The notes under the pieces were generated by a model, which saw only the letters and a program-made list of their open reading frames with translations, was not told where the DNA came from and made no database searches. A DNA stretch of 64,000 nt. Source: Hexactinellida sp. DTS-2022 (Eukaryota > Porifera > Hexactinellida). The stretch spans positions 2,108,001 to 2,172,000 of the forward strand of contig JAPNXP010000003.1 of NCBI GenBank assembly GCA_028753945.1. The letters are read 5' to 3'. Position numbers and translations under genes: made by a program. Shown here one piece after another: positions 58,301-64,000 of the stretch. Positions within the stretch are counted from its first letter, which is position 1. Each line of letters starts with the position of its first letter.

Positions 58301-61300
58301 ATTTGATTACGTAATCGCTATTTTTCGTGGAATTATCGTGTTTTATAGCCTGCTTTTAACATAGTTAAACGGATTATAAATGTATTATAAATCACCTAAC
58401 TGCACTCGATTCCCTCTTAACCTACAAACAGCTTATTTGGATGATATTCGAAAGATTTATAAGTTGGAACAAAACAGCATCTCGAAACTTGCACCGCGTC
58501 TTACAGCAAAAGCATGTTGGCCTTCCAAACTAGAACGGCAGAATGTTAAATTGGCTCTCCGCATTTTTGATGACTCTACTAGTGCAGCTCTAAGGATTTC
58601 TAATGAACCCCGACTCGAAAGCTTTAAACACCAGACTGCAGAATTCATTGATATAATTGTTATGGGTGGAAGATTTTTAATATCAACAGGCCGAACAAAG
58701 ACATTCGTTTGAATGACGAATTTTCTAAACAACTAGTACTAAATGATCCTAGATTTGGGTTGATTACTCGCATTGTTAACTGGCTATATACTTGGAGATC
58801 CTTACCAGGAAAACAAGGTAAATTAACACCCCAGACTTTTACAAGCTTCAAACATACTTGTGAAGCGCTGCCCATTTTAGTCAATCACTTAACTTCTCAA
58901 TACGGATTTTCATATGTACTCACCTATTTCTCCAGACAGATCCACTAGAACACCACTTCGGGTTGTATAGAATGATGTCTGGATCAAACTATCACGTCTC
59001 ATATGGCCAAATACTAGAAACTGAACGACGGCTCAAGATCTCTAGTATATTGAAACTGTTTTCCCAGGAACCCTCTTCAAAGGAAAATAATCTGGGTTCG
59101 TTTATCAAATCTTTCCCACCGAAAGAAGACGTCTATGATTCTCCTATCATAGATTTAGCACCATTTCTCTCAAAGCTACAAGATATTTCTACTATAATCA
59201 TTGGTTGCGAAACTCTTCAATCTTTGACATTTATTACAGGGTATTGCGCGCATCAATACTTGAAGAACAAGAAATTAACGCATTGTTGTGTCTGCCAAGA
59301 TTTATTAATTATTGATAAGTACTTATTGTTTGATCCAGAAGAAGCTAAAATATATAAGCTCATTGAAATCTTGGACAGAGGATCATTGAAGTGGCCTTCA
59401 GATACTGTCTTAGAATCGATCATTATTGTTTGAGAATTCTAATAACTCTAAGACAAGATATTGATGTCTAGACAAGATTTGTCACTGAAAAACCTCGGAA
59501 AATATTAATTGATCTGTCTATTAGAATCCTTGAGAATTACTCTAGTGAACCCTGGCGCAACAGATGCTCAATTTGTAATACTGATGGTTGGGAGATCATA
59601 CGTAAATTGTTTTTTGTAGCCTCAAACTGTCTTATCTCCAACATGGTTAAAAATTACAATTCACATGTATCCTCAAGAGGAGAAGATAATCGTAAATTAA
59701 GAAACTAAGAGTTCAGTAATCAAGTACTTCGCAAGCAATACTTTATTGTAGCATTTTAATTGTTATATGAATAATTAATTAACAATAGTGTTAGTGTATA
59801 GTGAAAAACACTAATAAAACACTAATAAACCTCATTTTAACAAAAAATGAATACTATTTCTTTATTGTAAACCATTGGCTAGGCCATTGTCTGATGTAAA
59901 ATTATTGTAGCCCAACTAGCGCATACATATGATTCTATTTTCAATTAATGATTTATGCCTTCGTTTTTATCCATGGTGTTTTACTGTCAAGCCTGAGTAA
60001 AGTAGGCTATGGTACAAACAAGTTCAATATCTAAAAAATATTCACATCTTCCATCACAAAAGTGTCAAAAAATTTATCCAATTAAATTCCAGGGTTGTTC
60101 CAGTATGGATTAGCAGCTAGAATTCAATAGTATAAATGAATGCTTTAGTGTCTGTCAAATGTTAAGTGTGTATTATAGAATACTGAGACAGTAATCTAAT
60201 TGGTCGAGAGGAAGTCCGGTATCTAATCAGTTATTTGTGTACTGTCTGCCTAGTAATACATTTAAAACATTTTATGGTGTTATTTGATACATGGCCTACT
60301 ATATTATACGGCTAGATAAGTCAAGTATTTGCTCATTTCATTTCCAGGCCGTGTTTACTTTCTAATTGTCGTAAAATGAATTACCTATTGTCATGGAATA
60401 AACTAAACTAGGTTTTCAAATACGTTAGAAACATTTAAAATTCTTTTGAGAATAATTTGCATATATGGGTATGTATATTTGATTACATTATTGTGGTTAA
60501 ATCCGATGTGAAATCATTCTCAAAAGTATTTTAGATGTTTCTAGCGTATTTGAAAACCTAAGTTTAGTTTATTCCATGACAATAGGGAATTAATTTTACG
60601 AGCAATTATAAAGTAAACAAGGCCTGGAAATGAAATGAGCAAATACTTGACTTATCTAGCCGTATATTATAGTAGGCCATGTTTGATATCAAATTATTAC
60701 CAATCAATACAATAACTTCTCCACATCCCAAAAGTTAGGGGTCCACTGGTACAGTTTCTTAGTGATATTTAATTTTATATTTGGAGTTGGTATATTAATA
60801 TACACAGACAAGCTTTAATATCTAGAAAATTATCTGTTCAAGTTAGCATAAATTTCAAAAATATTTACTCTGTCCTTATATAAACCTATAGCTAGCCTAG
60901 GATCCACGGATATAAATAGACAGCTAGGGACCACTCATCAAGAACGACATTTAATTTGAAAAGGAACATGCTTGAAATACAAGCGAGGGCCGCAGGCCCG
61001 AGTACAAGTTTTAAGGACGCCCGTAGAGCAGACGAGCAGTTTGTACTAATAATTATTTGTGGTTGGAGCACCATACTAGTTTCAATAATCCATTAAAACT
61101 TGAGTATATTAGCAATAATCCTATAAAACTTGAGTATATTTGCAATAATCCAATAAAACAGTATATTGGAAAAAACTTGAGTATATCTACAAATTAGTTG
61201 AGTATTGTTGAGTATACAGTCAACTCCCGTTATAACGAAGTGCTCGGGGCCGTAGTTCATTTCGTTATAAGCGAGTTTGTTACAACCGGAGTTCGAGATT

Positions 61301-62862
61301 AAAAGAGTTCATTACAAGTTGAACTTCGTTGTAACCGGAGTTCATTATAAACGGAATTCGTTATGCCCGGAGTTCGAATAAGCAGAATTAGTTATAACCA
61401 GAGTAAAATCAATAGCTTAGAGGCTATATGGGATTTAAATGACTTAGTTATAAGCGGAATTTCGTTATATCCAATTCGTTGTAACCGAAGTTTTAATAAT
61501 GTGATAAGATAGAAGGATTTCCGGACCAGTAATGACTTCGTTATAAGCAGGTACTTCGTTATATCCGACTTGGTTATAACGGGAGTTGACTGTATTTTGA
61601 AATTTTCAAAAGTTGAGCATTTTTGGAATTTTCCCCTTTAAATTATGACCGAAGTATAAATCAGTATGATCAATTAGGAAACGATGCCATAGTCATATTT
61701 TTGCAACTTTCTTTTGCTTTTTAGGTTTAATTCACAATGAGAATACATCTAGTATAGTGTATACAAATATTAGTCTAATGAATTCGAAGCTCATAAATTT
61801 CTGTTCTGGCATTTATCTACTTATCTAGTATTGAATATGGTTGGAATGGCGGATCCAGAGGGGGTTTTGGGGTTGCAACCCCCTTTGATTTTAAATGACC
61901 TTGATTTTCACTATACTCTGTCTTAATTAGTATGCAGTTGTGTCAGATGCTGTAATTACCTCAATTAGTAACCCTAACCTCTAATACTATTTGATTATTT
62001 TGCAAATTGCTATTAACTGCATTAAATTATTATTTATAGTTTCTAATAATATAGTATGGATCTATATAGTTATTTGATCTCAGGACTACATATTGCCTTT
62101 AATTAACAAATCCCTGCTCGAACCAAATGAGGGAATCTTAAATCGCCATCCAGATCCCTGCTGAGATTTGGGCCATCCTAAGAAAGATGTCCTCTCCTTG
62201 AGGCACAGTGTGGCATATGGTCTCGTTAATTTTCGAAATGTCCAGAATAATCGATTAAGTATCACATTTGTTAGGCATTGAAAATTGGGAAAAACAGCAT
62301 TATATCGTTTCTGACTCCAGGAGATTCGCCCCTGGACCCCAACTGGAGGGCTAACAGCGCCTTCCAGAACCCCAGCTGGTGGTGTTTTTGTTTTTTCTAA
62401 GATGACAACCCCCCCTTTGAATAAATCTTGGATCCGCCCCTGCCGGTTTAAAAAAAGTTATTATTATAATATTATAAAAATAATAATTTCATAATTATGT
62501 TTTCATGATTTTCCGAAAGGGATGAGGCACGATTTGGGTGGCTTAAGCCCCCCTTCCCTTGTATACGGCTATGTAAGTAATATGAGGATTAAATTGAATG
62601 ATTATTTCTTCTTATGAAGTTCAAACAAATAATTAATAAGCAACCTCCTGGTATAACAAGTGTACTGTTATCAAATCCTGGGCCACTTCTGAACATAGAT
62701 TAGTTAATGTAGTGACTCTAATTGTCTGTGTAGAAGTTGTAGGGGAGTTGGTGAGCTGTAGAGGCTGAGAATTTGCATTCATGACTTGATACCAACTATG
62801 AATATCTTCCTTAATATTAGGCTGGATTTCTAAGTTAAGTTCTGTATCTGTGCCCACTCTTT
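33533..62862 (-). CDS. UNC13D-like: UNC13D (Munc13-4)/BAIAP3-like vesicle-priming protein, 3' part of gene
   Basis: Munc13-family proteins prime vesicles for SNARE-mediated exocytosis; the Munc13-4/BAIAP3 branch serves lysosome-related and dense-core vesicles. Seven minus-strand exons (62862-62645, 57077-56883, 56402-56252, 43406-43242, 42833-42685, 35134-34771, 34317-33533) join in compatible phases into an open frame of 674 codons plus stop. The first six are helical MHD-type sequence. The last holds a C2 domain with two loop-1 Asp (PKMDKIGSCDPY) and three loop-3 Asp (LYDYDMFNKNDY), so Ca2+ binding looks intact. After the C2 domain comes the short Munc13-4-like tail (PIHTQILSAIN...), then a Lys-rich end. 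Human UNC13D is ~1090 residues, so the N-terminal ~400, with the first C2, should lie right of the window. Introns of ~7.6, 12.8 and 5.6 kb are full of transposons. BAIAP3 is the alternative name. Confidence 0.9.
34771..35134 (-). CDS. UNC13-like gene, internal exon (MHD2)
   Basis: Acceptor TTAG ends at 35135; donor GTTAGA begins at 34770. 364 nt reading VVLEYMREIP...KWNEIVKICA plus one base that joins the next exon as a Glu codon. Helical, with LEASWNTLVQDDFKFLL resembling the Munc13 MHD2 'N..LVQ.NF..LL' stretch. Confidence 0.9.
35225..35740. repeat. Composite repeat A copy with hairpin
   Basis: Diverged hairpin at about 35228-35343 ('ccctttggaggcactatatt' and 'gtggctctaaagggaa') followed by the AT-rich module. 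It lies in the intron between 34771-35134 and 42685-42833. Confidence 0.7.
35940..36335. mobile_element. Two pogo/Tigger-like MITE F copies, inverted to each other
   Basis: 35940-36124 (185 bp) and 36156-36335 (180 bp), each flanked by TA. Termini are 'cagtcgactccgctta' and 'cggagttgactg'; the interior repeats 'gattaagcggagaaaccgat'. The second is in reverse orientation 31 bp downstream. TA flanks and this terminus type fit the Tc1/mariner-pogo group. Third copy: 56690-56874. Confidence 0.85.
36562..38689 (-). pseudogene. RAG1/Transib-superfamily transposase relic
   Basis: Read on the minus strand in four overlapping frame blocks (38689-38381, 38477-38226, 38235-37690, 37628-36897, 36903-36562; the first two overlap). 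Family features seen: a DGSG motif with a candidate first catalytic Asp (about 37830); FDGKTL with the second (about 37523); then a zinc CxxC in PCIACKATRS, as in vertebrate RAG1 CxLC; HKFLAHV supplying the two zinc His; and EEGLEQGHKL with the candidate catalytic Glu (about 36774). A C-terminal knuckle CSFCGEIGHQKNC follows. Frame changes near 38390, 38230, 37680 and 36900 fall inside conserved stretches, so this is a decayed copy. No RAG2-like kelch gene was seen nearby. Transib and true RAG1-like elements cannot be told apart here. Confidence 0.85.
38786..39869. mobile_element. Foldback J, 1.08 kb, with 7-bp target duplication
   Basis: Ends 'cgtgaccttcgttatataag' and its complement, flanked by 'cttatat' (38779-38785, 39870-39876). 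The arms, about 500 bp each, are near-perfect complements through 'atttgattacgtaatcgcta' and 'tgttgacacattcctcgg'; the loop is about 39290-39365. No open frame. It starts about 100 bp from the RAG1-like relic. A single arm lies at 58095-58378 against a P-like transposase relic. Confidence 0.88.
39877..40450. other. Intronic spacer, no recognised element
   Basis: AT-rich with nothing I can assign: no exon in the phase needed by the UNC13-like gene and no terminal repeats were seen. Confidence 0.4.
40455..41375. repeat. Composite repeat A with an inserted element
   Basis: The AT-rich module with 'tgaagtgtgaataaacaaag' and the variant tail ('gatgcacatctgtaacatat') are split by a 503-bp element (40716-41218). 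A MITE B copy follows at 41325-41375. Confidence 0.75.
40716..41218. mobile_element. 503-bp hAT-like element with 8-bp target duplication
   Basis: Termini 'cagtgctgccaagt' and 'acttggcagcactg' are perfect inverted repeats. The flanks are 'ctctagat' (40708-40715) and 'ctcgagat' (41219-41226), an 8-bp duplication with one change. The intact target is present at about 31650 in another copy of the same repeat. Subterminal 'aaatttacggaga' motifs occur at both ends. No transposase. Confidence 0.9.
41376..42684. other. Intronic spacer with degraded elements
   Basis: Includes a G/C-rich patch ('tttgggggccaggcccccc', about 41490) and an element at about 42290-42608 with ends 'caggagtttatctagg' and 'cctagataaacccctg', whose interior repeats 'ggcacct'. 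No exon apart from the one that starts at 42685. Confidence 0.55.
42685..42833 (-). CDS. UNC13-like gene, internal exon (149 nt)
   Basis: Acceptor CTCTAG ends at 42834; donor GTAAGT begins at 42684. Read in the phase set by its neighbours it gives KIVKMICDIGTFYSNQ...HCVGINNTQ, matching the Munc13-4 segment before 'CVVVND'. The longest open frame here is in a different phase and is not the coding one. Confidence 0.87.
43242..43406 (-). CDS. UNC13-like gene, internal exon (165 nt)
   Basis: Acceptor TATAG ends at 43407; donor GTAAGT begins at 43241. Reads TVKRAIEIDTKDIIQ...SSAIDITICFEQCYQF...SWSHEQDGALII. The Munc13 family has the equivalent 'S..A.D...CF' motif here. Confidence 0.88.
43407..44863. 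other. Intronic repeats (start of the 12.8-kb intron)
   Basis: A diverged repeat A hairpin at about 43776-43896, a partial one at 44375-44465, and a Helitron-like piece at about 43940-44250 ('ctttcggtctcgtccgcttc', 'gcaggggtattttgtatctg'). At 44450-44800 two inverted 'gacctatttgtcaagtggtc' stretches form a further imperfect foldback. No gene. Confidence 0.6.
44864..45519. mobile_element. Foldback I, shorter copy
   Basis: Same ends as 29549-31029 ('ctaagattccgtgacc' and 'ggtcacggaatcttag') and same arm sequence, but the inner ~800 bp is missing, so the arms are roughly 300 bp. It shows that this family varies by internal deletion. Confidence 0.85.
45951..46251. mobile_element. Pogo/Tigger-like MITE E, complete
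   Basis: Ends 'cagtcaactcccgttataac' and 'gttataacgggagttgactg', flanked by TA (45949-45950, 46252-46253). The interior is reiterated 'ggttataacgaactccg'. Related: 25613-25893, 47697-47817 (partial), 61217-61592. Confidence 0.9.
46254..48010. repeat. Intronic repeats upstream of the P-like relic
   Basis: Contains a partial pogo-like end at 46423 ('cagtctactccgcttaat'), an hAT-like end at about 46785 ('aggttgagaaccactg') and a ~180-bp repeat at 47095-47275. The latter ('cggcgacctcatccctggtc') is duplicated at 52810-52990. Foldback K lies at 47285-47618 ('ggcctactatattatacggc' and complement), and a partial MITE E at 47697-47817. Confidence 0.7.
48011..50172 (+). pseudogene. THAP/P-element-like transposase relic 1
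   Basis: N-terminal THAP zinc-coordinating domain: MPNCCSAIGCKNN at the start, CVKHFRDEDI about 50 residues later, then KLKDGAVPVYLP. A P-element-type RNase H-like core follows: VQMDEIHVK (candidate first Asp), DIISTDNYPLN (second) and LTFDFVHILKTIRNNW. The first 526 codons (48011-49591) are uninterrupted. Frame changes follow near 49580 and 49785, where the FRDVRTLY...KLAPRLT and KHVRLNDP parts continue in other frames. Next to 50062 the sequence jumps to CLIANKVKNYNS, the family's C-terminus, so an internal deletion removed the segment with the last catalytic residue. Inactive. It lies in the 12.8-kb intron, opposite to the host gene. Confidence 0.88.
50454..50785. repeat. ~31-bp tandem repeat, eleven copies (left end of MULE 2)
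   Basis: Core 'gttgtcgatagctcgactca' with variable linkers ('gtttttgactat' or 'gttttacatat'). Two alternating linker types suggest recent unit duplications. Inverted copies lie at 52669-52760. Confidence 0.95.
50934..52526 (+). pseudogene. FLYWCH-MULE-RING transposase of MULE 2, decayed
   Basis: Homologous along its length to the MULE 1 transposase. From ATG 50934: FLYWCH-like finger (DGFKYSKY...LRC...GCKVTAKL, then HNH in another frame near 51125), linker and the MULE domain from 51290. Candidate DDE residues are in IQSDGTF, SDWEPAPRN and YNAAESYHAK. Breaks: frameshift near 51120; TAG at 51520-51522 where MULE 1 has Trp (QLW); frameshift near 51950; frameshift near 52415 in the RING. The RING keeps ICVVCLRPR and HANCCAACSERI. 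A 10-bp-scale expansion ('cacgctaag' three times, 52428-52456) sits at its centre and the last Cys pair is lost. Inactive copy. Confidence 0.86.
52669..52760. repeat. Three inverted copies of the MULE 2 terminal repeat
   Basis: 'tcgagctatcgacaaca' three times, the complement of the 50454-50785 array. Confidence 0.92.
53241..54286. mobile_element. Helitron-like D element fused head-to-head with an inverted partial copy
   Basis: The plus-strand copy runs from TC at 53241 ('tctataatattaaaacaca', after A 53240) to 'gcgaagcgcgctag' at 53896 (before T 53897), a canonical Helitron A|T insertion. From 53897 to 54286 a minus-strand copy follows, ending at its own 5' 'tctatactattaaaa' (read on the minus strand) but lacking its hairpin end. 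Both share 'gaaactggacggtttcca'. The plus copy has an internal near-duplicate ('cacgaatttatcaatttgg' at about 53493 and 53667). Confidence 0.75.
54345..56220. repeat. Composite repeat A block with MITE insertion
   Basis: Partial hairpin (54350-54412), then 'gatattcaagtttcagtaga', 'tcatcatcacctcaaggtg', AT-rich modules and the variant tail with 'gatgcacatctgtaccatat' (56068). A MITE B copy ends the block (56165-56215). Interrupted by the MITE at 55022-55160. Confidence 0.75.
55022..55160. mobile_element. 139-bp MITE G flanked by TA
   Basis: Termini carry 'ctgttctctctaatagtc' and its complement 'gactattagagagaacag' within the outer bases; TA at 55020-55021 and 55161-55162. The interrupted 'gaaatataatcacataat' is intact in other repeat A copies (for example near 6898), which confirms the insertion. 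Tc1/mariner-pogo type by TA duplication. Confidence 0.85.
56252..56402 (-). CDS. UNC13-like gene, internal exon (151 nt)
   Basis: Acceptor TTTAG ends at 56403; donor GTAAAC begins at 56251. Reads LYEYVKDICHFKEH...FKPCVLSWMDLARNISI plus one base joining the next exon as Gly. Matches the MHD1 'W...W...A' region of Munc13 proteins. Confidence 0.88.
56690..56874. mobile_element. Pogo/Tigger-like MITE F next to an exon
   Basis: Same family as 35940-36335, flanked by TA (56688-56689, 56875-56876). Its right edge is eight bases from the 3' border of the UNC13-like exon 56883-57077, so it sits immediately after the splice donor on the minus strand. Confidence 0.85.
56883..57077 (-). CDS. UNC13-like gene, internal exon (195 nt) beside a MITE
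   Basis: Acceptor TATAG ends at 57078. Reads TFEKTGVSYFDIAYQALDEI...QFSFAILILK. The phase needed by the next exon places the donor at 56882 (GTTGGT), a weak consensus. A pogo-like MITE (56690-56874) begins six bases beyond it. The exact 3' border is therefore the least certain of this gene. Confidence 0.75.
57078..58090. other. Intronic spacer with short repeats
   Basis: A 'cagtagaatttccttaatga' element end at 57181 (compare 45833), two MITE B copies at about 57590-57680, and an inverted repeat A module at 57690-58080 ('cacctggggtcacgattttc', 'tctgcaagaatgcac'). No exon recognised. Confidence 0.55.
58095..58378. mobile_element. Single arm of foldback J
   Basis: Matches the left arm of 38786-39869 from 'cgtgaccttcgttatataag' to 'aaacggattataaatg', where it stops and the P-like relic begins. 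No matching right arm was found up to 60.3 kb. Confidence 0.8.
58380..59708 (+). pseudogene. THAP/P-element-like transposase relic 2 (C-terminal half)
   Basis: Aligns with the second half of relic 1. In order: YLDDIRKIYKLEQNSISKLAP, KACWPSKLERQNVKL, then after a frameshift near 58670 KDIRLNDEFSKQ and IVNWLYTWRSLPGKQGKLT. After another near 58935 comes LEHHFGLYRMMSGSNYHVSYG, the family's conserved late motif with a candidate catalytic Glu. More frame breaks follow near 59430; CLISNMVKNYNSHVSSRG leads to the stop at 59706-59708. The THAP domain and first half of the core are missing. About 25-30% different from relic 1 by eye, so the two are different subfamily members. Confidence 0.85.
59709..61216. 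repeat. Intronic spacer with foldback K
   Basis: Foldback K second copy at 60293-60678 ('ggcctactatattatacggc' and complement, arms about 170 bp). Positions 60960-61050 hold a GC-rich 'gagggccgcaggccc' hairpin. A short tandem repeat with 'aaaacttgagtatatt' lies at 61090-61200. No gene. Confidence 0.65.
61217..61592. mobile_element. Pogo/Tigger-like MITE E, complete, 376 bp
   Basis: Ends 'cagtcaactcccgttataac' and complement, flanked by TA (61215-61216, 61593-61594). The interior is 'cgttataaccggagtt' repeats. Confidence 0.9.
61844..62442. mobile_element. ~0.6-kb element with 'ggcggatcca' ends
   Basis: The left end 'ggcggatccagaggggg' and right end 'cttggatccgcccctg' are inverted. The interior shares 'tatttgatctcagga' and 'ccctcgagac'-like stretches with an inverted copy at 21444-21790. 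No coding capacity; superfamily unknown. Confidence 0.65.
62645..62862 (-). CDS. UNC13-like gene, most 5' exon seen (218 nt)
   Basis: Acceptor CTTTAG ends at 62863; donor GTTGCT begins at 62644. Reads RVGTDTELNLEIQPNIK...TLTNLCSEVAQDLITVHLLYQE, ending in phase 0 as the next exon requires. The LCSEVAQDL..V...YQ pattern fits the Munc13 region before MHD1. Earlier exons were not found to the right. Confidence 0.78.
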
Positions 62863-64000
62863 CTAAAGAAAGTTAAATAAACACATTAAAAACTTGTATC
62901 TCATTTGATCATCCTAGACAATTATCAGGGGGTGGAGTGGGAACATTTTCTCATAGTATACGAGGGACTATTTTGACGAATCATATTCTCAGTATTTATC
63001 TCCATCAGCGTGGATAAGATATTTGCATGTATTTTATATAATAAGTGTATTAAGCAAAAGTGCATACCTGCCAACCGTACAGGGATTCCCTGTACAGTCA
63101 GGGATTTGACCATTTTTTGTTCTGTACAGGGAATTATTACATTTGTACACAGGAGCGTGCTGGCCAGGGGGGGCCCATCGGGGGATTTTCATTGCTTTTG
63201 TACAGCTAGAATAGGCCCTTATCAAACTAGGAGCCCAAATTAGGACCCCCCAAGGGGGGCCCAGCGGGGATTCCCCGCTGGCTTGTATAGTCAGGACGCC
63301 CCTGTTTGTACAGGGATTTTAAGTCGGGACAAAATTAATGATTGTAAGTCAAATACACCTAAAAAATGTCTCTACTCTCAAAATGTAGCATTTTGTTAAA
63401 GAACAATTCCTAATCAAGCGTATAGTGTTTCCCTACATGAGCGAGACAAAATAATTTCGGGTGTACAGGGATTTTACCAATGTACAGGGGGAAAATTGGA
63501 GCTCCGTGCAGGGACATAGGCGTCAACCATGCCGAGGCAGACGGGGCGTGCCCCGGCATGAAAAATCATTCCGGGGCGGCCAATGTTTCGCCCCGGCATA
63601 AATCTGCCGAAATTCTGTGATTTTTGTGATCTTTCGCGATAATTTGGATGTATCTATCATGGATTGCTATTTTTTATTGTTTCTAAATGCGAGTGGAACC
63701 CAACCAGTGGCATAGCCAGCTTTAGACTTGTGGTGGTGCGTCGGTGGTGCACGGGGTTGTATCATTCTGCCCTCCCTTCCCCCTATTTCCCAAACAAACT
63801 TTGGTCCATCGTGTAATTATTTCAACAATCCAAGCTGAAGTATCATTACATAGTTGACAATATAAATAACGGATCCTAACTTGAATAGATCACATTAATT
63901 AACCTTTCAACTTCGTCATAAATTTTACATTCATGTCATTTCAAGTGGTGACTTAGGAATTAATGCTCACTACTTAAGATGTATAAAAATGAGCACCACT
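62863..64000. other. Right edge, intron or 5' side of the UNC13-like gene
   Basis: Upstream exons were looked for and not recognised. Repeated 'tgtacagggatt' motifs (63076, 63122, 63306, 63470, 63480) and GC-rich patches ('gccccggcatg', 63550) suggest another degraded element. A 'cataggcgtc' end at 63517 matches the 8154 MITE terminus. Confidence 0.45.

Noticed and set aside
60892-61074. Hydrophobic 60-codon minus-strand frame as a possible UNC13-like exon
   Set aside because: No flanking splice sites in a usable phase, and the region contains a GC-rich repeat hairpin.

Overview
The window is nuclear DNA from an animal. It is A+T-rich (about two thirds A+T by eye), its genes are split by GT-AG introns, and most of the space is DNA-transposon debris. 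A Munc13-4/BAIAP3-type exocytosis gene, a secretory cathepsin L pair, and FLYWCH-MULE, THAP/P-like and RAG1/Transib-like transposase relics fit an invertebrate metazoan. The phylum cannot be fixed from the sequence; a sponge or cnidarian is possible but not shown. No rRNA, tRNA, CRISPR array or bacterial-type operon was seen.

Host genes. (1) Positions 18-386 (+) are the last exon of a cathepsin L-like cysteine protease whose 5' part lies before the window. (2) Positions 2240-9702 (+) are a complete tandem paralogue: four exons, all introns in phase 0, 324 residues, with signal peptide, I29 propeptide and C-H-N catalytic residues. Its third intron (5.7 kb) is filled with repeats. (3) On the minus strand from 62862 down to 33533 are seven exons of a UNC13D/BAIAP3-like gene (MHD region plus a C-terminal C2 domain). 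They join into one open frame of 674 codons. The 5' part lies beyond the right edge. The gene spans at least 29 kb because introns of about 7.6, 12.8 and 5.6 kb have collected transposons.

Mobile DNA. Positions 26654-29056 (-) and 50427-52773 (+) are two related MULE transposons with 8-bp target duplications. Their ends are built from arrays of a ~31-bp tandem repeat in opposite orientations, and their decayed transposases have FLYWCH, MULE and RING parts. Positions 36562-38689 (-) hold a decayed RAG1/Transib-superfamily transposase that keeps the candidate D-D-E residues, the CxxC/HxxxxH zinc ligands and a C-terminal zinc knuckle. Positions 48011-50172 and 58380-59708 (+) are two THAP/P-element-like transposase relics with complementary deletions. 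Around these lie short non-autonomous elements: hAT-like elements with 8-bp duplications, pogo/Tigger-like MITEs flanked by TA, Helitron-like units with GCGAAGCG hairpins, long foldbacks, and a composite repeat carrying a ~120-bp hairpin present in more than ten copies.

Layout. 1-9.7 kb: cathepsin cluster. 9.7-26.6 kb: repeats only. 26.6-29.1 kb: MULE 1. 29.1-33.5 kb: foldback and repeats. 33.5-62.9 kb: the UNC13-like gene, its introns holding the RAG1-like relic, both P-like relics and MULE 2. 62.9-64 kb: repeats, no recognised exon. The cathepsins and the Munc13 homologue both belong to lysosomal/secretory biology, but nothing here shows a functional link between them.
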